Shown here: positions 8,820-21,712 of the stretch, in pieces
Layout: each line of letters opens with the position of its first letter
How positions within the stretch are numbered: the first letter of the stretch is position 1
Assembly (NCBI GenBank): GCA_016716835.1
Contig: JADJUW010000001.1
Coordinates: forward strand, 1,108,501 to 1,172,500
DNA: 64,000 nt
DNA from: Myxococcales bacterium
GTDB lineage: Bacteria > Myxococcota_A > Polyangia > Haliangiales > Haliangiaceae
Direction: 5' to 3'
Made by a program: the position numbers and the translations under genes
Notes under the pieces: model-generated
Database searches by the model: none
The model's input: only the letters and a program-made list of their open reading frames with translations
What the model was told of the DNA's origin: nothing

Positions 8820-9911
8820 CTATGGCAGGTCGAGCGCGGTGATCCACGCAAACAGCAAGGCGCGGCCCGACTCGTCGAGGATCTCGGTGCCAAGTGGCGG
8901 CATGTGGCGCGCGGGGTTATTGGTGACGAAGCGGCGATACAACACGGAGGCGGCGGGATCGCCGGGCGCGATGACGAGCTCGGCGCAAGTCACCGGCGAG
9001 CCGTCGCAAATTTGCATGGACGCCATGGTGCCAATGGCGGTTTGGTAGGTTGGCGATTGCGCCGGGGTAGCGGCGGTCGCGGTCAGCATACGAAACTCGA
9101 CCGGCAGATAATTTAAATCCGACGTCGCGTTGTGACAGGTACCGCAGTTGACGTGCAGGTAGCCGAGCGCGGCAACTTCCTGCGTGGTACCGCCCACTGG
9201 AAAAAACGGCGTCGTGCCGATGGGTGGCGTCGAAAACGCGCCGGCGGCCGCGAGCGTAGTGAGGGTTTCATCACCGCCGAGTGCGTCTGTATCGAGTTGC
9301 AAGGCATCGAGCCCAAGCAGCGCATCGCCGGCGCGATCGTGACATTGGCGACAGCTCGCCATATCGGGCACGTTGAGCTCGGTGCCCGCCGCGTTGACCT
9401 TGCCGTCTGGCGCGACCACCGCATCGCTGCCGTCGGCGAGCCAAATGTACGAGACGCCTTCCCACCCAAGCTCGCCCTTAACAAAATACCGCGTCTCAAC
9501 TCGCGTGCTGCCCGCCGAGAATTCTTTCCACACCTTGGTGCCCACCGGCGCGATCCAATGATCCATGTCGGTCGTGTCAATCGGCACGAGGTCGGCACCA
9601 TCGGCGGGAAGCTTTAGCCATCGCCGTTTGGCCGCCCCGTCGGAGTAAAGCTGCCAACGCGGCGTGTACGTCATGACGCCGTCGGCGATGACGTCGCTGG
9701 CTACCTCGGCATAGAGGCCCGTCTCAGACAGGTATGCCGGCAGCAACTCCGAAACCGGGTCGACGTCGAGCGGGGCATCAGTGTTTGCATCGGGCAGGCA
9801 CGCATCGCCTTCGCAGGCCGACGCCCCGTCGTCGCAGCCAACGAAGAGCGCGCAGCCAAGTACTACGCCAAGTGCCCAGCCTAGCGCGCGAGAGTTCGTG
9901 GTTTGCGCCAT
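8820..9911 (-). CDS. Diheme c-type cytochrome lipoprotein (TIGR03806 / SO2930-like)
   Basis: Starting at the ATG at 9911, the 363-residue product has a signal peptide ending in a lipobox (LFVGC, Cys26), so it should be anchored in a membrane facing the periplasm or surface. Two haem c attachment sites are visible: CRQCH (187-191) and CGTCH (256-260). The block PRWQLYSDGAAKRRWLKLP, the later ETRYFVKG and the MPPLGTEILDESG near the end resemble the TIGR03806 family of diheme proteins, whose role is not established. It stands between truB and a secreted protease, inside what is usually an uninterrupted translation operon. The frame extends to 10082, but those residues precede the signal peptide. 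Confidence 0.82.
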   Translation of the reverse strand: MAQTTNSRALGWALGVVLGCALFVGCDDGASACEGDACLPDANTDAPLDVDPVSELLPAYLSETGLYAEVASDVIADGVMTYTPRWQLYSDGAAKRRWLKLPADGADLVPIDTTDMDHWIAPVGTKVWKEFSAGSTRVETRYFVKGELGWEGVSYIWLADGSDAVVAPDGKVNAAGTELNVPDMASCRQCHDRAGDALLGLDALQLDTDALGGDETLTTLAAAGAFSTPPIGTTPFFPVGGTTQEVAALGYLHVNCGTCHNATSDLNYLPVEFRMLTATAATPAQSPTYQTAIGTMASMQICDGSPVTCAELVIAPGDPAASVLYRRFVTNNPARHMPPLGTEILDESGRALLFAWITALDLP

Positions 9912-9982
9912 GAGCCGAAGGTACCATGAGGCCAACTTTTTAGGCGATGGGTAGGGCCCCTCGCCTGCGGCATATGTCACGA

Positions 9983-11140
9983 CTAACCCCGACGTCGACG
10001 ACGCGCAACCGTTAGTAGCATGCCAGCTAGGACCAACGGCAGGCCGCGGCTGCCGGCGCCCGCCTCGCCCTGCGCGCTGCAACCGCCGCCGGCGTCCGGC
10101 TGAGCTGGGTCGGTGACGAGTGGTTCACCATCTATCGGCTGGCACGTGCCCGCATCGCATCGAAAGCCTTGCGCACAATCATTGTCACCAGCACACGCCG
10201 CGTCTGGCATGCCGGAGCAATCGACGTCATCGTCGCCGCACGTGTCATCACACACGCCATCAGAGGCGCACGTAAATTCGTCGCCGAGTTGATCGGTAAT
10301 AAACGCGAGCGCGCCCGAAACCTTGGTGTCGGCGCCGATGCCTGTGCACACGCCGCCGGCGCTGCCCCATGAATGCACGCCGACGACGGCCGGGACGCCG
10401 CTCGCGGTTGTATAAAAAAGTGGGCTGCCACTATCGCCGGCGCATGAGCCCGTGCCGTCCTCGCGATCAAAACAGAAAAAACGCCCGTTGGGCACACCAT
10501 GCAACGCGCAATCGATGTTGCTGTCTGTCGTTGAGTTCAGCTTGCCGGAGTTGCCATTTTCATCATAGATGCCATAGCCAACCATGGTGTAGCTTGCCTC
10601 GGCAAACGCGGCGATGGATTCGCGGCTGACGTGCGCGACACGTCGATCTGCCACCGGTGTTTTCAGCATGATGATCGCGACGTCTTGCCTACCGAGATTG
10701 TCTGGGTCTTCCTCGAGCTTGACGTACCCTGGGTGAACCGCGATGTCGGCGACCGAAATTGTGGTCACGGGCGTGTACATCGATAGCGTGTCTACGAAAA
10801 CAACCATTTCGGCGATCATGCGTTGACGGTCGGCGTCGCCGGCAAATTCGACGCAATGCGCTGCGGTTAGCACGGCATTGGGGGCGATGAGCGTGCCGCT
10901 GCAAATAGTGCTCCTCCCTTCGTCATAAATGCCGACGATGGTGGGAAAGTCACCGGCCTTGGCTTGCTGGCCGCCAATGATGGCTTCGGCGTGCGATTCG
11001 CTAGTTGCAGCGCCCCCAGGCTCGGCAATGCAGCCGACGAGCGCTAGCGGCGCCCCAACCAACGCCGCGAGAAGCGCACCGGCTGCGGGCCGTATCGAGC
11101 GCGTGATGAAGTTACCTGGTGCGGTCGCTGATTTGGCCAT
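9983..11140 (-). CDS. Trypsin-like serine protease with lipobox and MYXO-CTERM tail
   Basis: The 385-residue product (ATG at 11140) has a long N-terminal signal ending in ALVGC (Cys37), then a peptidase S1 domain. IIGG (54-57) marks the expected zymogen cleavage site. The triad is LTAAHC (His95), RQDVAII (Asp153) and GDSGSP (Ser237). A Cys- and Asp-rich segment follows (GVCDDTCGDDDVDC, then CAQGFRCDAGTC). The end, GGCSAQG, a hydrophobic stretch and RRRRRG, is the MYXO-CTERM sorting signal of myxobacteria, which is recognised by a myxosortase and leads to surface display. A lipobox plus MYXO-CTERM in one protein is unusual. An alternative start at 11194 adds residues before the signal. No substrate can be inferred. 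Confidence 0.88.
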   Translation of the reverse strand: MAKSATAPGNFITRSIRPAAGALLAALVGAPLALVGCIAEPGGAATSESHAEAIIGGQQAKAGDFPTIVGIYDEGRSTICSGTLIAPNAVLTAAHCVEFAGDADRQRMIAEMVVFVDTLSMYTPVTTISVADIAVHPGYVKLEEDPDNLGRQDVAIIMLKTPVADRRVAHVSRESIAAFAEASYTMVGYGIYDENGNSGKLNSTTDSNIDCALHGVPNGRFFCFDREDGTGSCAGDSGSPLFYTTASGVPAVVGVHSWGSAGGVCTGIGADTKVSGALAFITDQLGDEFTCASDGVCDDTCGDDDVDCSGMPDAACAGDNDCAQGFRCDAGTCQPIDGEPLVTDPAQPDAGGGCSAQGEAGAGSRGLPLVLAGMLLTVARRRRRG

Positions 11141-11384
11141 CTGTAGCTGTAGAGCAAAGACTGAGCCAACGTAAGCAACTGGATTCGCTAGCAACGGCAG
11201 CCCTCATCGCCATTACGTGAGCGCTATCGTACCCAGCGTGTGGAGACAAGTGGCCTCGCACATACTGGTATAATTAAGGGGATTGCAGTCGCCAGACCCA
11301 GGCGTGGGGGCGTCCGGTTGATCCAGCAAACTCAACAACTCCAAGTGGTTGTCCTATGGCATGGCCTGTGCATTACCTACCAGC
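11141..11384. other. Divergent intergenic region between the protease and a secreted-protein gene
   Basis: These 244 bases separate two divergent genes. The one clear element is an extended -10 promoter reading rightward (listed separately). I see no RNA gene, repeat or terminator. Confidence 0.5.
11266..11274 (+). promoter_or_regulatory. Extended -10 promoter (TGGTATAAT)
   Basis: TGGTATAAT matches the extended -10 consensus (TGnTATAAT) exactly. This is striking in such GC-rich DNA. No good -35 hexamer sits at the usual distance, as is common for extended -10 promoters. Transcription would start near 11281, giving a leader of about 100 bases for the gene at 11385. Confidence 0.55.
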
Positions 11385-12155
11385 ATGACCAGATCCGCCC
11401 TACGTAACATCCTCCTCAGCGCTTGCGTGCTGTGGACAGCTGCCCCCGCCGTCTCCCAGGCAGCGCCTCAACGCGCAAGGGTAACGGCGAAGCCCTTCTA
11501 CGATAAGTTACCCAACTACCTCATCGAGAAAAAAGTCGATAGAAGCGACAATAAAGTCAGGAAGCTAACCGCCAAGAGGGCCCAATTGCAGGCAAGCGAT
11601 CCGCAGGCGATTCGCCTCGACACAAAGATCGCTCGCGCAACAAGCCGCGGCGTGAAGCTGCGGGCCAAGCAAGCCTACCGTCTGTCCAAGGCTAAACAAG
11701 CCAAGGTTAATCTCGACGCGCGCCGCGCCGCCTATGCCGCAAAGTTAGGCACGCGTTCGACGGAGCGCCTGATTTTCGAGCAATGGTTTGCCCGCAATAT
11801 TGTCACCTTTTTTAACCCCATGAGGACCTATATCCTTGCGGCCTCAGGCGGTTTTGCCGTCGCGGGGAACCTCATGAATGAGCCCCTAGTTTCCATGGCG
11901 AGTGTCGCCCTCATGGGAGTGCTGATTTACTACCCCTTGGTTGACGACTATATTAATCCAGAAAATACCTTTAACCGTCCCCCTGCCACGACGAGGGAGA
12001 ACATCGCCCCATATCACGCCGCCGAACTCATCAAGCGTGGCGTCGTTACGCCGCAAAACACGCTCGCGGTAGAGATTCACGAAGCGGGCTTGCAGCAGGA
12101 GCTGCGGGGCCTAAAGATCGCGCGCGATGACGCGTCGCCTACCTCGCTTCCGTAA
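11385..12155 (+). CDS. Exported protein of unknown function with helical N-half and hydrophobic segment
   Basis: Family not recognised. From the ATG at 11385 the product is 256 residues. It begins with a signal peptide (MTRSALRNILLSACVLWTAA, then PAVSQAAPQ). A very basic, Lys/Arg/Ala-rich region predicted to be helical spans roughly residues 30-120. A hydrophobic pair of segments around YILAASGGFAVAGNL and SMASVALMGVLIYYPLV (about 145-185) suggests membrane association. The C-terminus is soluble. An upstream in-frame ATG (11349 or 11361) is possible. It is the only plus-strand gene in the first 35 kb, and it sits between rbfA and the protease, breaking the conserved rbfA-truB linkage. It has its own promoter candidate. 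Confidence 0.65.
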   Translation: MTRSALRNILLSACVLWTAAPAVSQAAPQRARVTAKPFYDKLPNYLIEKKVDRSDNKVRKLTAKRAQLQASDPQAIRLDTKIARATSRGVKLRAKQAYRLSKAKQAKVNLDARRAAYAAKLGTRSTERLIFEQWFARNIVTFFNPMRTYILAASGGFAVAGNLMNEPLVSMASVALMGVLIYYPLVDDYINPENTFNRPPATTRENIAPYHAAELIKRGVVTPQNTLAVEIHEAGLQQELRGLKIARDDASPTSLP

Positions 12156-12198
12156 GCGGCGAGTATACGGCCAGCCTCACCCGAGAGCCCGCAGCTAA

Positions 12199-12642
12199 TC
12201 AAGCTGGTGGCTTGGTGGCGTCAGCTCCGGGCTCAGCGGCTGGCGTGGCGGCTTCGGCAGGCGCGGCAGTCGCGCCGGGCTCGCGGCCAGCCTCGCGGGC
12301 CTTGCGTTCATCGTCTAACAAGATGCCGCGCAGGCGCACCGAAAATTCTGGCGAGGTGTCGAGCAAAAAACGCAGCTCGGGCGCCTGCCGGATCTGCAAA
12401 TTTTGCCCGACGATGCGCCGCATAAATGGCGCGGCCGAGGCCAGCGCGGCCATCACCTGATCGGGCTTGCCGCCCTCCCCCAGCATCGACACCCACACGG
12501 TGGCGACGCTCATGTCGGCGTTGAGCTCGACCGACGCGACCGAAACCATCGCGCCCTCAAGGCGCGCATCGCGGACGTCGCGCTGGAGCGCCTCGGAGAC
12601 GAGGCGCCGCAGCGACTGGGCCAGGCGCAGCTTTCGGCTCAC
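12199..12642 (-). CDS. rbfA: 30S ribosome-binding factor A
   Basis: It helps late maturation of the 30S subunit and 16S 5' end processing. The 147-residue product from the GTG at 12642 (GGAGG about ten bases upstream) has the RbfA KH-like core: RLAQSLRRLVSEALQRDVRD, VSVASVELNADMSVATVWVS, and RRIVGQNLQIRQAPELRFLL with a downstream D. A low-complexity Ala/Pro tail of about 35 residues follows. It lies 19 bases after infB, the usual order. Longer open frame to 12807 overlaps infB and is rejected. Confidence 0.94.
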   Translation of the reverse strand: MSRKLRLAQSLRRLVSEALQRDVRDARLEGAMVSVASVELNADMSVATVWVSMLGEGGKPDQVMAALASAAPFMRRIVGQNLQIRQAPELRFLLDTSPEFSVRLRGILLDDERKAREAGREPGATAAPAEAATPAAEPGADATKPPA

Positions 12643-12661
12643 GACGCTCGCTCCTCCTGCA

Positions 12662-15519
<2,858 letters not shown>

Positions 15520-15549
15520 ATTCTTCTCCTTGGGACCTTTCCACCACGG

Positions 15550-15908
15550 TTAGTTGGTGGCGGTACTCCCAGACTGCAGGGGTGACGATAAAGATTGATG
15601 AGCCAGGGCCTTCAAGGCCGTGCGCAGCTCGATGAGCGTGCTGCCGCCCAACTGCTGGGCGACGCTGGCGCGCCCGGCACTCTGGCGGCTGCTGGTGGAC
15701 GCGGCGATCAGGTGCCGCGCATCGAGCCGGTCGACGCACGCCGCGCTGCCATGAACGTACGCGCCGCGCCCAGGGGCAAGGCGCCCAACGGCAAACCCAG
15801 CGTACGGCCGGATTTCGGCGGCGGCGGCGCGCGCCCGCGCAACACGCAGCAAGGCCGTCTTGTCGCTGGTTTGGCGACAAACGATGCAGGTGCGGCGCGG
15901 CTGGTGCA

Positions 15909-15909
<1 letters not shown>
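15550..15909 (-). CDS. ylxR: YlxR family RNA-binding protein (DUF448)
   Basis: Small protein of the nusA-infB operon; the family is nucleic-acid binding and has been linked to RNase P. The 119-residue product starts with GTG at 15909, overlapping the nusA stop by one base (TAGTG). The diagnostic N-terminus RRTCIVCRQTSDKTALLRVA has the paired cysteines of the YlxR fold; PGRGAYVHGSAACVDRL matches the second conserved block (GRGAYVC in many members). The tail is Ala/Ser-rich. Its place between nusA and infB is strongly conserved. Confidence 0.88.
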
Positions 15910-17477
<1,568 letters not shown>

Positions 17478-17492
17478 TTGTCGCCTCTTCTG

Positions 17493-18128
17493 TTATTTCC
17501 GCGCCGATTCAACGGATTCGGCGCTTGCTTGTTGGTGTGACGGTTTGGCTTTTGCTGGTTTTTGCTGGTGGTTGGCTTTGCCCTGGGCACGCTGCCCCGG
17601 GCGCATGACGATGTCCCAATCGGGCATGAACTTGGCGTGGTCGATGTCGGCAATGACCAACGTGAACGCGGTGCCATCGCAGTTGATTGCGACGGCGTCG
17701 CCGCCCATAGGCAGGGTGGTGACCCCGGTAACGAGCCCGCGAAAGTTCTTGCGACCGTCGATGGGCTCGTGCAATGAAATCTTGGCCTCGTGGCCAATCA
17801 CGCGCCGGAAATGCGCGGCCGTACGCAGCGGCCGATCGATGCCGGGCGAAGACACTTCGAGGCTGTACGCCTGCGGGATAAAATCCGCGACGTCGAGCAG
17901 CGCGGATACTTCCTTGCTGATGCGTTCGCACGCCGCAAGGTCTACCGTGGCCGAGCCCGGCTCGTATAAATCGGGCAAGGGCCCTTCGATCAAACGATCG
18001 ATATACAACCGCAAAACCCAGCCACCCATATCCATGGTGAAGCGGGTGTCGACCAATTCATAGCCAGCGGCGGCACAGGCTGGGCCCGCAAGGGCGAGCG
18101 TTTTGGCGGCGATGGATTCGACAGACAT
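17493..18128 (-). CDS. rimP: Ribosome maturation factor RimP
   Basis: RimP supports 30S subunit maturation. From the ATG at 18128 the product is 211 residues: an N-terminal alpha/beta domain (GYELVDTRF, VLRLYIDR, CERISKEVSALLD, YSLEVSSPGIDRPL) and an SH3-like C-domain (FRRVIGHEAKISLHEPIDG, FRGLVTGVT). YSLEVSSPGIDRPL is the family signature. The last 30 residues are Lys/Gln-rich. There is no clear ribosome site, and the frame stays open upstream through a terminator hairpin, so the start is only moderately certain. First gene of the nusA-infB cluster. Confidence 0.92.
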   Translation of the reverse strand: MSVESIAAKTLALAGPACAAAGYELVDTRFTMDMGGWVLRLYIDRLIEGPLPDLYEPGSATVDLAACERISKEVSALLDVADFIPQAYSLEVSSPGIDRPLRTAAHFRRVIGHEAKISLHEPIDGRKNFRGLVTGVTTLPMGGDAVAINCDGTAFTLVIADIDHAKFMPDWDIVMRPGQRAQGKANHQQKPAKAKPSHQQASAESVESARK

Positions 18129-18148
18129 GATGCGGTGCGCGATTTTGC

Positions 18149-18181
18149 TAAAATAAAAGGGCGGGCTGTTCAGGCCCACCC
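18149..18181 (-). terminator. Intrinsic terminator or attenuator just upstream of rimP
   Basis: On the minus strand an eight-pair stem (GGGTGGGC with GCCCGCCC, one T-G pair, seven-base loop) is followed directly by TTTTATTTT. This is a textbook intrinsic terminator. It ends transcription from the 18236 gene and lies only about 20 bases before the rimP ATG, leaving no room for a separate downstream promoter; it may therefore act as an attenuator in the rimP-nusA-infB leader. Confidence 0.8.
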
Positions 18182-18235
18182 TTGCGAGTGACAACGCCGG
18201 TTAGCTACCACCGCCGGCAGCCAAGAGCAAGCCTT

Positions 18236-18604
18236 TCATGGGGTTGCTGGCGGGGTAACCGTGGCCGGCGCAGCTGGACTCGCTGCCTTGCGCTGCGCCG
18301 CTTGCGCCTTAAGCTCTTGAAATGCTTTCTCAATATCTTTGTCTGACATATCAGGGGTGATCTCGATGAACCCCTGCCCCCCAGGCTGGGGCGTCACCTG
18401 ACCGGCTTGGGTCTCCGGCGGCGTCGGCTGCTGCTGTTCGTCGTACCCTGCGACAAATTGGCCAACTGCGTCGGCGCAGGGCTGGCGAAAACGGATGACG
18501 ACGAACAACAGCATGGCCGTCATGAGGACGCGAAACATGGCCGGCCCCTGCCACCAGGGGCGACGAGGCTGGTCGATAGCCGGTCGAGCGCGGCGGCGTG
18601 GCAT
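18236..18604 (-). CDS. Small single-pass membrane protein of unknown function
   Basis: Family not recognised. The 122-residue product starts with a basic segment (MPRRRARPAIDQPRR), then one hydrophobic helix (MFRVLMTAMLLFVVIRF, about 23-39), a Gln/Pro-rich linker and a charged helical stretch (DMSDKDIEKAFQELKAQAAQ), ending in Ala/Pro/Thr. The charge pattern suggests an N-in, C-out anchor. It lies eight bases upstream of recJ... on the same strand after it, and is followed by the strong terminator before rimP. ATG 18604 keeps the basic leader; a shorter start at MFRVLM is possible. Confidence 0.55.
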   Translation of the reverse strand: MPRRRARPAIDQPRRPWWQGPAMFRVLMTAMLLFVVIRFRQPCADAVGQFVAGYDEQQQPTPPETQAGQVTPQPGGQGFIEITPDMSDKDIEKAFQELKAQAAQRKAASPAAPATVTPPATP

Positions 18605-18612
18605 GAGGCTGC

Positions 18613-20364
18613 TTAACCGATCAACGCGGCTTGGGCAAGCGGTGACCCTATTTCAGCCAGGACCGCCAACGAGGGCGCGATCGCGGTGACCTCGAGCTCA
18701 ACCCGTACGCGACCTTGCCAAACATTTCGCACCGGCGTGGCAATGAGGTCGACGAGGGCACCGACCTCAGGAGCCTGAGCGCCCTGGCCAAACGCAATCG
18801 CGGTTCGAATGGCGCCCGAGGCATCAGCAAGCTCGAGCTTGAGATGGCTGCCATCCCCAACACGGCGGGCCCCCTTGACGGTTGCAGTCCGCAACACGAG
18901 GCGAATCTCTGGATGCTCCGGTCCAAACGGCGCTAAGGCCTCGAGCTCGCCGACGAGCCGCTCGTCGATGTCGCGCAGCGAGACCTCGGCATCACAGGCC
19001 ATGCGGACGTGGCTGCGTGGCGCAGACGCGACGTAGGTTTCAATGGCGGCGCGTACCTGATCAATATGTTGCGGCTCAACCGTAAAACCGGCCGCGGCGC
19101 GATGACCGCCAAAGCGCGTCAGCCACGGCGCGGCGGCCACCAGCGCCTCATAGACGTCAACGCCGCCGGCCGAACGCGCCGACCCACGCCCAACACCCGC
19201 TTCATCGATCGCGATCACAAACGCCGGTTTGCCGTAGGCATCGACCAGCTTCGCGGCGACGATGCCGACCACGCCGTGCTGCCACCCGCTGCCGGCGACG
19301 ACGAGCGAGGCCGCCTCTGCGTATGCCGCCGCGTGAGTTTTGGCCTGCCCTTCCACCGCGTCTTGCCAGCTTCGCCGCAAGACATTCGCCGCTTCGAGTT
19401 CACCGGCGAGCGCGGTCGCGGCCACAAGGTCGGTTGCGAGCATTAACTCGAGTGACGCTCTCGCCGAGCCAATACGGCCTGGCGCGTTGATGCGCGGCGC
19501 CAACTTGAACGCGACTTGCTTCGAGGTCACCGCGCCACCTGGCGTTAGGCCTGCCGCCTGCATGAGCACCGCCAGTCCAGGGCGCTGGCCCCGCGCCAGC
19601 GTTGCCAGGCCAAGCGAGGTCAGCACGCGGTTCTCGCCGACCATTGGCACCAAATCGGCGATGGTGCCGATGGCGACGAGGTCGAGCCACTCGCGGACAT
19701 CGGGCAATGATCGCCCTGCAAAGGCAGACTCGTCGCGCAAGGCAGTGCGCAGTGCCGCCATCACGTAGAACGCCAGACCAACCGACGCGAGGCCGGTAAA
19801 CGGAAAGGTTGAGTCGAGGCGCCGCGGGTTGACCAAGGCATAACTTGGATGCGCCTCGTCGGCAGGTGGCACCGTATGGTGATCGATAATAATGACGTCG
19901 ACCCCAGCGGCGGCGGCGAGCTGCAGCGCCTCATGATCGCTGGTGCCGCAATCGGTGGCGACCACGACCTTGCAACCGGCATCAAGCAGCGCCTGCATTG
20001 CGGCCACGCTTAGGCCATAGCCCATATCGCGCGCCGCGACGTCGACGATGACGTCGGCGTCGAGTTGGCGCAAAAACCCGGCGACCAACGCGCTCGAGGT
20101 TACGCCATCGACATCGTAGTCGCCAAACACGCCGACGCGCTCTTGCGCAAGGACGGCCTGGCGCAGCCGCGACACGGCGCGCTCAAAATCCGGCAGGCCC
20201 TCGGGACGGCGCAGCTGGCCTAGCCGCGGCGACATGAAGGCCGCGAGCGTGGCATCGTCATCAAGGCCACGGGCGACCAAGATCTTGGCGGTCGCGGCGG
20301 TGACGCGCAACGTATCGCGCACCTTGGCCACGGCGTTTGGATCGACAGACGGCGCAGTGAACAC
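18613..20364 (-). CDS. recJ: Single-stranded-DNA-specific exonuclease RecJ
   Basis: This 5'-3' exonuclease acts on single-stranded DNA in RecFOR recombination and mismatch repair. The DHH-family motifs are in place: GDYDVDGVTS (81-90), ATDCGTSDHEAL (136-146 region) and IIIDHHTVP (158-166). The C-terminal DHHA1 domain has GRGSARSAGGVDVYEAL and FGGHRAAAGFT. An OB-like domain follows (QARRGRVRVELE-like end). The 583-residue length is typical. The gene order secF-recJ is often seen in Deltaproteobacteria. Confidence 0.95.
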   Translation of the reverse strand: MFTAPSVDPNAVAKVRDTLRVTAATAKILVARGLDDDATLAAFMSPRLGQLRRPEGLPDFERAVSRLRQAVLAQERVGVFGDYDVDGVTSSALVAGFLRQLDADVIVDVAARDMGYGLSVAAMQALLDAGCKVVVATDCGTSDHEALQLAAAAGVDVIIIDHHTVPPADEAHPSYALVNPRRLDSTFPFTGLASVGLAFYVMAALRTALRDESAFAGRSLPDVREWLDLVAIGTIADLVPMVGENRVLTSLGLATLARGQRPGLAVLMQAAGLTPGGAVTSKQVAFKLAPRINAPGRIGSARASLELMLATDLVAATALAGELEAANVLRRSWQDAVEGQAKTHAAAYAEAASLVVAGSGWQHGVVGIVAAKLVDAYGKPAFVIAIDEAGVGRGSARSAGGVDVYEALVAAAPWLTRFGGHRAAAGFTVEPQHIDQVRAAIETYVASAPRSHVRMACDAEVSLRDIDERLVGELEALAPFGPEHPEIRLVLRTATVKGARRVGDGSHLKLELADASGAIRTAIAFGQGAQAPEVGALVDLIATPVRNVWQGRVRVELEVTAIAPSLAVLAEIGSPLAQAALIG

Positions 20365-20428
20365 GCCTGCTTGCTAGCACGCCACCCTGACGCAGCGCGT
20401 GCCGTTGGAGATCGGCTCCGCGCGGTCT

Positions 20429-21700
20429 TTAGGCTTCGGCGAGCGTGCGGCCAGTCGATTTGGCCGACGCGCCGCCGTAGAAGCGCTTGGAGATCCACAG
20501 GAACAGTGGCGTCGCCATAAAGATGGTCGAATACGTGCCCGAGATAACGCCAATGTTCATGGCGAAGGCAAAGTTGCGCACCAAGCCGTCGCCGACGATA
20601 TTGAGCACGAGCGTAACCGTAAACAGCGTCACCGACGTCAGGATGGTGCGCGACAGCGTTTCGTTGATTGAGAGGTCGATGATGCGCTCGAGTTTTTTGT
20701 CGGGATGCTTGTCGATGTTCTCGCGAATGCGGTCGAAGATGACAACCGTATCGTTGGTTGAGTAACCGATGACGGTGAGCAGCGCGGCGACGCTGGTGAG
20801 CGACACCTCGGTCCAGGTTAGCGCAAAGACCCCGATCACCATGACGGCGTCGTGCAGCGTGGCGAAGATGGCGCCCGGCGCGTAGCGGATATCGAAGCGA
20901 AACGCCAGGTAGAGCGTGATGAGCAAGAACGCGTAGAATAGCGACTTGATGGCATCATCGCGCAGCTTGTCGCCAGCCTTGGCACCGACCCCGTAGGACT
21001 GCATCACCTGGACATCGACGTTGCCCATGGCCTGCTCGATGGCTAGCTCGTACTGGCGCGCGATGCCCTGCACCGCCAAGGCTGCCTTGTATTCGCCGGT
21101 TACGTCGTCGAGCTTGTGGAATTCCTTGACCTCACCACCCCACGGCTTCATCTCGAGTTTCACGCTCGCGAGCGCGGCCCCAGCGGCCGCTTCCTCGATT
21201 GGCGCCTTGGAGTAGACAAACAACCTATCGCCGGACCATGAGCTGCGCGTGATCTGCGACGACGCGAGGGCGGTGCCGATGGCGGCGATGGCCTGCGCCT
21301 GCGTCTCCGGCGCAACCGCGCCAAAGCGTGGTGTCCGCACGACGACGCCCTTGACCTTGACGTCGCCTTGCGGCGTCTGCTCGGTCCACGTCATGTCGGT
21401 GATATCAAATGAGCTGTCGACGGTCTTAATCGCGCTGCGCACCTCGCCTAGGTCTGGCGAAAAATAGGCGCCTGGATTGGCCTTGTCTTTAAAGGCATAG
21501 ACCATCTCGGTGCCACCGGAAAAATCGATGGTCCAGTTGAGATACTGACCCCGCGCCGACTTGTTGTAAAAAAGCAACGCGATAAGCGCCGCGATCACGA
21601 GGAGCGAAATGCTCACCCACGTCCGCGCATGCTTGACGAATTGAAAGTTAGTGCCAGGTCGCAGCAGATAGCGAAAGTTAAATTTGCTTGGGCTAGACAT
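20429..21700 (-). CDS. secF: Protein translocase subunit SecF with enlarged periplasmic domain
   Basis: With SecD it uses proton-motive force to aid late stages of Sec export at the inner membrane. The first membrane helix is WVSISLLVIAALIALLF. The signature IDFSGGTEMVYAF follows it. The C-terminal block KSLFYAFLLITLYLAFRFD, VFALTWTEVSLTSVAALLTVIGYSTNDTVVIFDRIREN and NETLSRTILTS contains helices 2-6. The region between helix 1 and helix 2 is about 215 residues, so the 423-residue protein is roughly 100 residues longer than E. coli SecF. secD lies 12 bases upstream. Confidence 0.95.
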   Translation of the reverse strand: MSSPSKFNFRYLLRPGTNFQFVKHARTWVSISLLVIAALIALLFYNKSARGQYLNWTIDFSGGTEMVYAFKDKANPGAYFSPDLGEVRSAIKTVDSSFDITDMTWTEQTPQGDVKVKGVVVRTPRFGAVAPETQAQAIAAIGTALASSQITRSSWSGDRLFVYSKAPIEEAAAGAALASVKLEMKPWGGEVKEFHKLDDVTGEYKAALAVQGIARQYELAIEQAMGNVDVQVMQSYGVGAKAGDKLRDDAIKSLFYAFLLITLYLAFRFDIRYAPGAIFATLHDAVMVIGVFALTWTEVSLTSVAALLTVIGYSTNDTVVIFDRIRENIDKHPDKKLERIIDLSINETLSRTILTSVTLFTVTLVLNIVGDGLVRNFAFAMNIGVISGTYSTIFMATPLFLWISKRFYGGASAKSTGRTLAEA

Positions 21701-21712
21701 CGCTATGGCTCC

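Noticed and set aside
9938..9966. Hairpin AGGCGA...TCGCCT after the protease gene
   Set aside because: On the transcribed strand it is followed by A residues rather than T, so not a terminator for that gene.
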